DNA of 64,000 bases. It comes from Rhynchopus sp. YZ270_cl-10. Its lineage: Eukaryota > Euglenozoa > Diplonemea > Diplonemida > Diplonemidae. Where the stretch lies: the NCBI GenBank assembly GCA_964035575.1, contig OZ037891.1:372001-436000 (forward strand), written 5' to 3'. The position numbers were made by a program, and so were the translations under genes. Below the pieces are notes generated by a model, which worked only from the letters and a program-made list of their open reading frames with translations, was not told the origin of the DNA and did no database searches. Each line of letters starts with the position of its first letter. Within the stretch, counting starts at the first letter, position 1. This document shows, piece by piece, positions 53,723 through 63,686 of this stretch.

Positions 53723-56061
53723 ATGTGGGATGCACTGCTCTGCTTTTTAATCATAGCGTGGTTTGTGTTTCAGGTTTATGAGGTTGGTTCGCGAACCTTA
53801 GGGAAATTGGCTAGAGATGAGACTCAAGAAAAACCTGGCATACGTTATAAAGACCTTCGCATTGATACCGAAGATCTTGACCCTGTACGCACTGTGGCAT
53901 GTGGTAGTGGTGGTGCTGTCACGACACGGTCACAGCAGCATCTTTCTGCAGGATCAAGCTCTTCACAACACCCTCCTCCACGGAGTGCAAGAAGCAAACG
54001 CAGTGGGGTGGGTACACCCCTGCAGGAGCCGGGTACTCCTCGTCTCCCTGTGTGGTATGAGTCTTTGGAAACAGAGTTAAGACGGTTGCAGCATCTGCAG
54101 AAGCTTGCAGACGAGACGCGGGCGAATTCGATTAACGCCTTGGCCTCGATGGATGAGGAGTTGGAACAGATTCGGGGGACGGTAGAGGCGCATCGAGAGT
54201 ACTTCTCTCGCGTTGATGAATGCCGCGGGGTGTTGTTAAAGCAGACAAAAGACCAGCTGGACACAACCATCTCCCTGCAGATGCAACAACAAGACATCCT
54301 ATCACGCATGGTAGGCGCTGTGCACCCCGCACCCACCACACGTTGCACCTCCGCCGCCACTACCCCCAGAGGAAGCATCTGCACAACACCCTCCGAACCA
54401 GACCTGCTTCCCCCCACACCACAGGACCTGGACACACCACAGCACATCCCAACAAGGATCCGGAGGGTTCCCAGTAGAGGTGGAACTCCACGGGCACGGA
54501 AATGGAAAAAGGGTGGTGTCATTGGAAGTGGCGCCTTCGGTACAGTGCACATCGCGATGGATGAAGGCGGCAAGATGGTGGCAGTGAAGAACATCCCCTT
54601 CGACGTTCATGAGTCCCCCGGGGCAATAAACGGGAAGCTGAGCTCACTCAAAAACGAGATAGAATTGATGAGGGGGTTGGAACACCCGAACATCGTCCGG
54701 TACATCAGCGCGGAGCGTGAGGGGGGGTCGCTGAACATCGTGATGGAGTATGTTTCGGGGGGCTCTATTGCCTCCCTTTTGAAGGTCTTTGGCCCGCTGG
54801 CTGAGTGCGTTGCTGTGGCGTACACATACCAGGTGTTAAATGGACTGCAATATCTACACTCTCGTGGGGTCATCCATCGGGACATCAAAGGGGCTAACAT
54901 CCTTCTCACCGTGGACGGGGTCTGCAAACTCAGTGATTTTGGTGCCGCTACATACATAGTAGCTAGCGATGTGCACACCTCCTTTGTTGGCACACCCCTC
55001 TGGATGCCCCCTGAGGTAATCCGCCAGGAGGGACACACCGAAACGGCAGATGTCTGGTCTCTTGGCTGTACGGTGATGGAAATGCTGTCAGGAATACCTC
55101 CCTGGGACCATGTGTGCACAACCCCGATGTCGGCATTGAACTACATCACCGGAGAGTCTGACATCAAGAGGGACATACGCGACGCAGTGGAGGGGTTGTG
55201 CTGTGAGGCTGGGGTGCAGTTCATCATGAGCTGTGTGGTGCGGGATCCGGAGAAGCGTTTAGGGACGCAGGAGCTGGCGAAGCATGAGTGGCTGTCCTCC
55301 GTGGAGGGTGACTGTGACGATGCGGAGGGGGACGCTACCATATGGAAGACGGCTGTCCAGGAGACCAATGCAAAGCTGTGCGAGACGCTGGGCCCAGAGG
55401 CAGGTGGTGCTGCAGTGCCAGAGACACCGCGTACCCTCAGCATCAGCCCCGACCCGGCCTGTGCTCTGCGTGTGACGATACAGCGTGCGCCTGGCTTCCG
55501 CAAGTCGGTGTCCCCAGATCAGAATACACCAGTGAAGTCGGATACAGAGGACCAAGTGCTCCCGGAGGAAGGTACGCCACCAGGGCTGTCAAATGGTATG
55601 TGTTGTGTTGAAAATATTTGGTAGTATTAGTGTACCCCCCGAGGATGAACTTCACTAGTTTGGTTTTTTTTTTGAAGATTTTTGTTGTGTTTTTTTTGGG
55701 GGGAATAAAAAGGGGTGTGAGTTTCCAGAAATGGACACATGGACTCTGTGGTGCGCCGTTTATTTTTCCTTCAGGCCAAGCATTCTGGGTATTTCTGATG
55801 GGTTGTATTAAGGTGTACAGCGGATGGGTGCTTGCAAAACGTTTATTTTTATTGGTTTCTTTCTTTTTTGTGATTAACCTGCCACCCACTACAGCAGATG
55901 ACGTGACAGTATCGCCGATGTCGCCAGCCCTGCACACTGTGCTGTCACCTCGTACACCTGAGCAGGTGTTGCCTGCAGTGTACTCCCCGGTGGCTCTGCA
56001 GAACTCCCCACTGGGAGCAACGGCGTTGTTCAGAAGGCAGGATATGGGTGCGTTTGGATGA
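53723..56061 (+). CDS. Membrane-anchored STE11/MAP3K-like protein kinase
   Basis: Exons 53723-55595 and 55895-56061 (GTATGT/TACAG) give 679 residues. The N-terminus MWDALLCFLIIAWFVFQVY is a likely membrane anchor. A Ser/Pro-rich linker and a predicted coiled coil (about 110-190) precede the kinase domain at about 262-525: glycine loop GSGAFGTVH, Lys289 in VAVKN, Asp387 in HRDIKGANILL, Asp405 in SDFGAA, and GTPLWMPPEVIRQEG in the activation segment. HRDIKGANIL and GTPxWMxPEV are typical of the STE11/STE20 group, and the whole fits MAP3K. All catalytic residues are present, so it should be active. The C-terminal tail has many SP/TP sites. An upstream in-frame start at 53693 is not an ATG. Confidence 0.9.
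55625..55661 (+). repeat. Family E repeat, 5' fragment
   Basis: TATTAGTGTACCCCCCGAGG then ATGAACTTCACTA. It lies in the intron of the kinase gene. Confidence 0.6.
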
Positions 56062-56340
56062 GACACACTGCTTGGAGCATGGGGTGTAGGTGTAGGTGTA
56101 GGTGGAGGGAGAGGGAGAGAAAGAAACTGTGCTCTATCGGCACCACAGAGAACGCACGAGAGGCACATTCATCTTTTTTCAAAGTTTCTTTTTTTGATTC
56201 CCCTCGGATTGTGTTTATGCCGTGTCTGTGAAAAAAGGCTGGTCGGGTGTTGTTTGCCTTTTCGCCTCATTTAACCTGATTTCTCGAAAAAATGCAATCT
56301 GAAAAAGAAAACAGAACTACCCTCTAGATATGTGTATGCA

Positions 56341-56494
56341 CTCCCCTAAGCATACCTTGAAGGCGAAGTTCGTATTCGTCCTACATTTGGATCCAAATAT
56401 GGCATATTCGCCTGTTTTCTTCCATATTCACCCTATATTCGGATCTGAATATAGGGCGAATACGTATTCGCCTTCGGGGTATGCCTCAGGAGAG
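56341..56494. mobile_element. 154-bp foldback (MITE-like) element
   Basis: GCATACCTTGAAGGCGAAGT on the left and, inverted, GCATACCCCGAAGGCGAATA on the right pair for about 45 bp down to GGATCC/GGATCT, with a second nested pairing in the centre. No target duplication is certain. Nearly the whole element can fold into one hairpin. Confidence 0.75.
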
Positions 56495-56518
56495 GCAAAT
56501 ACAGGGTTTTTAAATAGA

Positions 56519-56572
56519 GATGGCTAAGTAAGAGAAGCTTCGACTTATGTGACTAAACCCTTTTTTTTTTTT
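56519..56572 (+). repeat. Family A relative
   Basis: GATGGCTAAGTAAGAGAAGC then TTCGACTTATGTGACTAAAC and a T-run. The second arm is strongly diverged. Confidence 0.45.
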
Positions 56573-57924
56573 CTCTCCTTGTGTATAGCGAGGCGTCTGC
56601 ATTTAACCAATCCTCATCTGTTTTGTAGATGTGCACTGCGGGACGCATTCATCTTTTAATTTTATCTCTTTTCCCTTCCTTTTTTTGTAGAACTAGCCTC
56701 AATGCGCGTGTCTTTGTCATCTTTTACCGTGTTTTAATTTAACAGCGACAGGCTTGGCTTGTGTATCTTCAGCATCGACGTACACGCCATCTTACTGTCC
56801 ATTTAACCAAAGCCATTTTTTTTTCCAACGATTTTTTGGCATATCCTCACCTCCCTATAGAATAATATTAGCAAGCGAATGGTTTGTATATCACCCTCAC
56901 CCCCCCAGCTTACCAATTCAGACAAAAAAAAAGAAACAAAACAAAAACAAAACATAGAGCTGTGTCAAAGTGTGCGTTCAGACCTCTGGTGTGGTAACCG
57001 TTTTTCGGGTTGCCAAGAAAGTACCCAAAAATAAGCAAAAAAAAAACCCTTCCGGGGTATATCGGCTTCGGCCGACATTAACACCCCCCTGTTAGATTAA
57101 ACCTGTACCCCCATTTTCCCGTGCGAGATTACATTGTCTTTTGTTGATGTATCTTTTTTTTTTTCACCCAAACCCCCCCCCTTTTTTTGTTTATGTTAGA
57201 ATTGGCGATATAATTACAAAAAAAAAAAGGATCTCATTTTTTTTTTCCCCAATTTTTTTCCCCCCCTCCGCGATTGGAGAGAAGAGATGAGAGTGAGGTG
57301 AGGTGAGGTGAGGCGTACATCATTTTTTTTGGAGCGAAAAAGGGGGGGAATGGACTGATCACTGATTTTGCTGAAACCAATCGCATTGTGTTAGCTGAGG
57401 AAGAGAGAAGAGGAAAAGGATGGGGATGAGGATGAGGGGGGGAGGGGTGGAAAGGTTGTAGCAAAACAAAATGGGTTATTTTTTGCTTTGAACAATCTTA
57501 CATTGAATTTGCTTACTATGACAGCCCCGAGGAAGTACTCCCCGCTTATAATTCCTTTACAACACAACCCCACAACAGGGTTCTTGTTGGAAATGTAATG
57601 CGCGATGCTTCCTTCGTTTCTGCTCTCTCAAAGCGATTTTCGTAAAACACCAAAAAAAACACACCCACGACGTATGTTGCTATGAACAGAAACTGCTCAG
57701 TGCGAACGGACGAAGGGGTTGATTTTGTGTTTGAGGAGGTCATGATACCCCCTTTTTTTTTGCGAACAGATAGGTTTTAGAGTTTGGGGCAGAAGAAGGG
57801 GGTTGCGGATGAGGAATCAGAGAGGAGAGAGTGGGGGGGTCAGAGTATACTGTGCGGGGTTCGGTTGCATCCTAAAGAGGGTTGAAGGTGCTGTTATGGG
57901 GAGCTGAAACAATGAGGCCTTTAC

Positions 57925-58044
57925 TTTGATTTTCTTTGATTTTCTTTGATTTTCTTTGATTTTCTTTGATTTTCTTTGATTTTCTTTGATTTTCTTTGAT
58001 TTTCTTTGATTTTCTTTGATTTTCTTTGATTTTCTTTGATTTTC
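57925..58044 (+). repeat. 10-bp tandem repeat array
   Basis: About twelve near-perfect copies of GATTTTCTTT in direct tandem. Confidence 0.97.
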
Positions 58045-58792
58045 CTCAAGATAGGGCGATTTTTTTGACAAAAAAGGGGGGGATTGAGCGGGAGTGGCTG
58101 AAGGTGATGAGTTTAGCGTTTTGATGGTCCAAAAAGGGGGTTGAAGTTAGAGCAATTTTGCACAGTTTTTGGTGTAGCCGACCATTTTGCCTTGTTTGAA
58201 AAAATAGTGTGAAAGGGTCTGAGCAATACAAGGGTTTGTGTCCACATAATCCCTTTCTCCCCTTTTTTCCCGAAACCCGCATTTCCTCCTTTGACTCTCT
58301 CTGGAGCTAAAGGTGATGTTGCACTGTTAGGGCTCACTGTGGTGTGGGGTGTGGGGGAGATGATTGCTGAGGCGGGGTGGGGTGGGGAGGGTTTCGCAGT
58401 CTGAGATGGTTTTGTGCTGTTGCGTTAGTATCTCGAGAACGGAGTATGCACACGAAAGGCTGAGAGGGGGGCACCATGCAGGATGGGATGCGGAAGGAGG
58501 CGAGCTAAGTGAGAGCTGAGAGAGGCGGGGGAGGTGGGGTGGCGGGGGTTTTTTTTTGTTTGCTTCACTGTTTTGTCTGAAAGGGAAGGTTCGCGCCCCT
58601 CTTTTGACGACTTGCCAAGAAGTCTACAGTTCACCAAGGGAGCGGTGTAAATGGACTACACAGGTTATGATGCAGGCTCATGCTGGTACAACAGGGTGTT
58701 TTGCTGAGGGGGGGTTTTTTTTTTTCTCTTTCGATACCGCTTTTTTTGTGGAAAAGATGTCTATGTGTGCGATATTCATCTCCTTCTTTTTT

Positions 58793-58868
58793 TGTGCTTT
58801 CATCCGGATGGCTGGCATCGTACAGTGGGTCGGTCGGAGGTGCCTGCATCAACCACAGTTTCTTTTGG
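58793..58868 (+). repeat. Family B repeat
   Basis: GCTTTCATCCGGATGGCTGG, ATCGTACAGTGGGTCGGTCG, GAGGTGCCTGCATCAACC and ACAGTTTCTTTT. Near-consensus for the 3' two thirds. Confidence 0.8.
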
Positions 58869-60148
58869 GGAAGAAGGACAACATTGGTTTTTTCTCCATT
58901 GCTTTGAACCTTTTCCGTGGGCCTGAACCTGATGACATGACGCAGAATGTCCTCTGTGCACACCAGCGAAAGGTACACCACGCCTTACCAGCACCTTATG
59001 GGCAGGAGGGGTTCCGGTAGATCTGGACAACAAGATGCTAGGATTGTTGCAACGACGGGGAGGGGCGAGAGAGGAGAGCGTCATGATGGGTTTTTTTTTG
59101 GCTGATGACAACCAAAGAGAGGAGAGGAGGGTAAAACGGTATTACACAGTGTGGGTAGCGTGGTGGTGTGCGCAGAGAGGTGCAGTGGGGGAGGGGGGAG
59201 AGACACGAAGGACCTAATGGGAGACTTTGGTTTTTATTCGAAAGGCAACAAAGCGGGGCAGGGTCGGCAAGAGAGATGTTGGAGAAGGGTAGGCGGGTGG
59301 AGAGTAGTTCCGGTGGAGAGGTATACTAGAGATTAATCAAGGGGTTTTGAAAGGGGTGGGGTGGGCGAGCATTTGCCATCTTTTGAGGGGTTTTGACAGC
59401 AGTTGTGCGTCTATTGAGCGGTTTTTTGGTAGTTTTGGAGGTATGGGGGTGAGGAGGAAGAGGAGGAGGCGGTGATGGCGTAGAGTAATGAGGAGGAATG
59501 AGTGGGGATGGGGTTGGATGTCCGTGTGATGTGGGGTTGTTTGGGGATGTCTTGCCCGCTGAAAACACGCACCCCAAAAAGCTATCTTTTAGGGCGTTGC
59601 CTGTGTATTCGGTTGTCTTGACGGAAAATAGGCCCCTTTTTTGGTCACATTGTCAGAGGGTTTTGTATTTCAAGACATGTTTTGAATGCTGCTGTTGGCT
59701 TCTTTGGAAACCCATCGGTATTGCTTCAATCTGACGGAGGCCCTGCAGCAAGCGAGAAGAATGGGGTAAATGGATGTGTTTTGGTTGACCCGCGTCCCAC
59801 CCCTTTTGCATGAGCTCGATTGAGATGCGTTTAAGCACGTTTTCAACTACTCTTTTGGTTTGGTTTGGTTTGGTTCTGAGTGTATCTCATGCTTAAGAGT
59901 GCTCCGTGGCTTTGCGCTCTGTTATGGTGAGGAGGGGGGGAAAGCGTGGCTGCTGTCCGTTGGTGGTGGGGTCTAAAAGCAAAAAGAGGTTTTTGTGTCT
60001 TCTTGGGGTCTGTTGTCTGGCGAGATGCACAGCAGTAACGATCCGTTGAGGAATTCCGTCCATGTCTTAGCTGTCATTTGACAGCGTCTGAGGTGGTATC
60101 TTCTCATTTTTTACAGTACGGCAAACCATTAGGGGGGTTTTTTTTACA

Positions 60149-60256
60149 CCTTCTGTTGTATGCCGCAGGGTACTTCTGCTTTCATCCGGGCTGGCATGGC
60201 ATCGCACAGTGGGTCAGTCGGAGGTGTACCTGCATGAATAACTTCAATTTTTTTTC
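60149..60256 (+). repeat. Family B repeat, long copy
   Basis: CACCTTCTGTTGTATGCCGC, AGGGTACTTCTGCTTTCATC, CACAGTGGGTCAGTCGGAGG and TACCTGCATGAATAACTTC, ending in a T-run. Confidence 0.8.
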
Positions 60257-60334
60257 CCCCCTTCAATGATCCTTTCATTCATCTGACTGAGCGGAAGCGG
60301 GAGTAGAGCACAGATGTATACCTCAAAATGGAGG

Positions 60335-60420
60335 TAGGACTATGGTTGGGGGTCCACCCGATTCATTGTACCAAAGGTGCACTGTCACAAGAGGGCTTTG
60401 TATTTGAACTTCTTTTTCAG
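60335..60420 (+). repeat. Family C repeat ending at a gene acceptor
   Basis: TGGTTGGGGGTCCACCCGAT, GTACCAAAGGTGCACTGTCA, AAGAGGGCTTTGTATTTGAA and CTTCTTTTTCAG. Its last bases are the AG 24 nt upstream of the next ATG. Confidence 0.8.
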
Positions 60421-60443
60421 ACTATACACCAACTTTTTGAAAC

Positions 60444-63054
60444 ATGCCGCAAATCAAGAAGTTTGCGGTCGCCAAGGCACTGAAGAAGAAGTCTAAGAGG
60501 GCCGAACGGACCCAGAAGTCAAAGCTCGAAAAAACACTGGAATTGGTATGTGGAAACGGAGAACCCTCCCTGTCGGCCCTACCACCCTCCCCCCCCTACC
60601 CTCCTCCCTATTGGACCCATCGTGCGCTCTGCACGACACGCTTCACTTTGTGCATTTCCATGACGTCGGATGCCTCCCTCTTTGGGAGGATCCCTTTCCT
60701 GTTCACATTGCTCCCATTCGGCTGCAAACAGACGTAGACAGCTATGCAGTCTGCTGCCATGCAGAGCATGTTATCATGTGTCTTATCTTTCCGGACCACT
60801 GTTGCTGACCTGGAGGAAGACGCATATTGACTGCGACACTGCTGGTGTGAGGTGCGGCTGCCTGTTTTTCTTTGCTCCTTCTGAGCTTCTCTACTCCTGC
60901 TTGTCGAGACGCCTTCTTCGTCTTCCTCGAAGAGAGGTTTTCCCCTTCTTGCCCGGATTTCATCCCGAGCAGCTAGCAGTATGTTCTTTGTATGACCCCT
61001 TGGTCATTGGTCCTAGGTGTGCTGAATGCCAAACCTCGTTTAAGCAGGGTTGGTGACTTTGCGTATCGTCTTTCGTACTTTTTCTGAAAGTTCTTGAAAA
61101 CCCTTTGTTGCAGCTCCGACAAAGAGAGCTTCTGCGAGGGGTTATGAAAAGAACACCACCCGCAGCTGTCGTGGAACATCGTAGAAAGCCTTCATTGCTC
61201 CGCACGCTTTGCTACTGTCCACACTGCACCCCTTATCAAGCTTTGTGGCCTGCAAGGCCGCTGTTGTATAAATTTATGCCTGCGTCAGAGGTGAGGCACT
61301 CTCAGACGCATTCAATCTCATCCCTCTACGTCCCTCTGCGTCCCTAGGTCCCTCTAGGTGCAAAGTGTTTTCAAGGTCCAATATTTGATTTTGCGACCTT
61401 TAGGAGATTGAGGTTGAGGTGAGGCAGCTCCCTGACTGAGGCAGTGAGGGGCCTTGCCAGCAGAGTCAGGGTCAGATGGAGAGGGGGGGGCTAGAGGGTC
61501 GGGGTTGTGTCTGTGCTGTATCAACGATGGTAATGGCACCCTGTGAGTAGGTTCCTTCATTGGTGCCGAAAGCGTCTACGCGTATACCATGCGCAAAAGG
61601 GACGACCATCGATGTTACTGTGAACAAACCAGCGTGCCCTAAGAGGCCTGAGAGTTTGCCACCAAAGATCATGTTTTTTTGCTGTTCTGCCCAACTCTCT
61701 CTTCCTGCTCTCTCCGTCGCTGGATATGTCAACGTGTTGAATCTAACTACCCCTTATACAGGGTTTTCTCAGTTAGCCTCACAGACATTGATTTCCGCAT
61801 CACTTCTACGTTCCTTTTCCCGTGGCAGCAGTGCAGGACGCGAGCAGCAGTCACCTTTCAGAGTTTCCTTGGCAAGTCTCTGGTTCTTAAGCGCTCTTCA
61901 GCGTGAACGGCCAGAACGATCCTTTCTTTATAAGACTTCTTGAAAATGGTCGTGCATCTCCGTATGGTTGATCGCTAACCAAAGACAGGCAGTTGCCATA
62001 TTTGTGAAAGGGAAGCCCTTGACTTTGTGAAGATCACCTTCACTTTCTTGATGATTTTAGATGTGGATACTTTTTTTTTTTTTTTTTTGCATTTGGCATT
62101 TTTTGTCACACATCCATTAGCCTATTTCCACCCATTGGCCTGGTAGGACTATTCTATTGTGTCCTCAGGGGGGTAAACGTCTCTGCCCTACGAAGTTACA
62201 CCCTGGCTAGGGTATATAAATGCTGGGCTGGTGGCTTCCCATGCTGTGAAGGATGTTTGCACTCGGAGCATGAAACAACGACCAACAGTCAGGCCAGAGC
62301 TTGCTCTGCCACACCTTATACGGTGCACCGCCTGTACGGACCTCTATGTAAAACCCTAAGAGGGTGAGGTCCCACTGTTGGACAGCATAGTACGCCAAGA
62401 GAGTGATGTTGCCTCTGTTGTTGTCTCGACAATGATTCACCAAGAGTTGGACGAAGCGTGACAGGGAGTATCTTAAAGCTCGCAAAGGACGGAAAGGTCG
62501 GCCTTCCGGCTGACGCAAGCTATTAGGTTTCCTTTCACACCTTCCTGTTGTCCGCAGGGTACTTACGCTTTCATCAGGGCTTACATTATACAGTGGGTCG
62601 GTCGGAGGTACCTGCATCAATTACTACCATTTGCAGACGCCCAGCAAATGTTGGGGGTAACCCACCAGTTTTTTTTATAGCCCGCGAATACACCAACCTT
62701 TTTAACGTTTGTTGGATATCTCAAGCAACGCCATCTGCACACATCACACACTACCCTCCCCCTCAGGACATCGTCGAGAGCAGGGACCACGTGGAAGGTG
62801 CGCTCGCAACAGTCCGCCCGCAGTACACACACAAGATAAAAAGAAGTGGCGAGCTGTTGCTGCAGAAGAAGACCCCTCGGGCACCCGACACACCAAAGAC
62901 CACAGAAAACCCGCTGAACCTTCTCAACGAGAGCAGAAAACAGATGAAGGCAAGAACCATGGGGAAGAGCAAAGGGCCGGGGCCTGCAGGACCGGGTATT
63001 GCAAGACGGAAGAAGACACTCGTGTCTGAGACAGACGGGACAAAGGCGAAATTG
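60444..63054 (+). CDS. Basic protein, first two exons seen
   Basis: Exon 60444-60545 (MPQIKKFAVAKALKKKSKRA) and exon 62767-63054 are both phase 0 with GTATGT donors; together they give 130 residues and the gene must continue past 63054, since exon 2 ends at a donor. The N-terminus is a lysine/arginine-rich helix; exon 2 has HKIKRSGELLLQKKTPRAP and ARRKKTLVSETDGTKAKL. Composition suggests a nuclear or nucleolar (ribosome-assembly type) protein, but I do not recognise the family. The next exon was not found by 64000 with confidence. Start: ATG 24 nt after the AG at 60419-60420, which is the end of a family C repeat. Confidence 0.7.
60546..62766. other. 2.2-kb intron 1 of the basic-protein gene
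   Basis: Longest intron of the window. It carries a full family B copy at 62536-62632, a long T-run near 62072, and minus-strand frames at 60960-61205 and 62207-62540 (NITLLAYYAVQQWDLTLLGF) that might be traces of an old element. No RNA gene was recognised in it. Confidence 0.5.
62536..62632 (+). repeat. Family B repeat
   Basis: CACACCTTCCTGTTGTCCGC, AGGGTACTTACGCTTTCATC, CAGTGGGTCGGTCGGAGGTA and CCTGCATCAATTACTACC. Confidence 0.8.
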
Positions 63055-63686
63055 GTATGTACCCTTTTGAGGGTTGGGTCAGGACACTCCATGGTGGTCC
63101 CTGCCAACAGGGATGAGATGAGAGAGTTGCGTCGTGGTAATGGTTGTGTAGGAAGTGGGTTGTGTCTCCTGATTCCGGGGGGGTCTTTTTTTTCTGTGAG
63201 GGAGATGCGGTGTCTGCACGCTCACAACGCCCCAAGAGAGGTGGGTGTGGTGCACTGTGTACACTTCGTCGTCAGTCGGTCTGACTAGGGACTAGTTTCC
63301 TTTCCTTCCTTCCTTCCTTCGTCACCTTCCAAAGATCTTCACCTTTTCAAGGTGAAAATCATCTTCTTTTCCTTCCTTTCTCTGGTGTCGGTCGCAGGGT
63401 TGACCCACAGAGAGCGATCGACTCACCCTCTTTCCACCCCTGACAAAGCTTAGTCAATAATGTGGAACTCTCTTTCCTGTAGGTGTGCACCCCTCACGCG
63501 TAAGGCTCTCAATGAACGTATGGGGAGCCAGGCTCTCGTCTCCTTCCACTTCATCCTCTCATTATCGGCACAATGTGCTTCATCGGGGGGGGGATCCGTG
63601 GTAGAGAATATCTGTGTTGTACCTCCTTGGAAGATCTTGTTTAGGGTACTATTTTGCAGAGATGAAACTGGGCGAATGACTCTGGT
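63055..63686. other. Probable intron sequence, no exon identified
   Basis: Starts with the GTATGT donor of the preceding exon. It contains a CTTCACCTTTTCAAGGTGAA palindrome near 63339 and pyrimidine-rich tracts, with an acceptor-like TGTCGGTCGCAG at about 63388. I could not place the next exon. Confidence 0.45.

Larger units (their letters stand above)
56062..60443. other. Long intergenic stretch, no firm gene
   Basis: 4.4 kb with a palindromic foldback at 56341-56494, a family A relative at 56519-56572, a 10-bp tandem array at 57925-58044, family B copies at 58793 and 60149, and a family C copy at 60335-60420. Minus-strand frames at about 59326-59570, 59653-59850 and 59920-60063 have some protein-like character but no supported gene structure. 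Confidence 0.55.
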
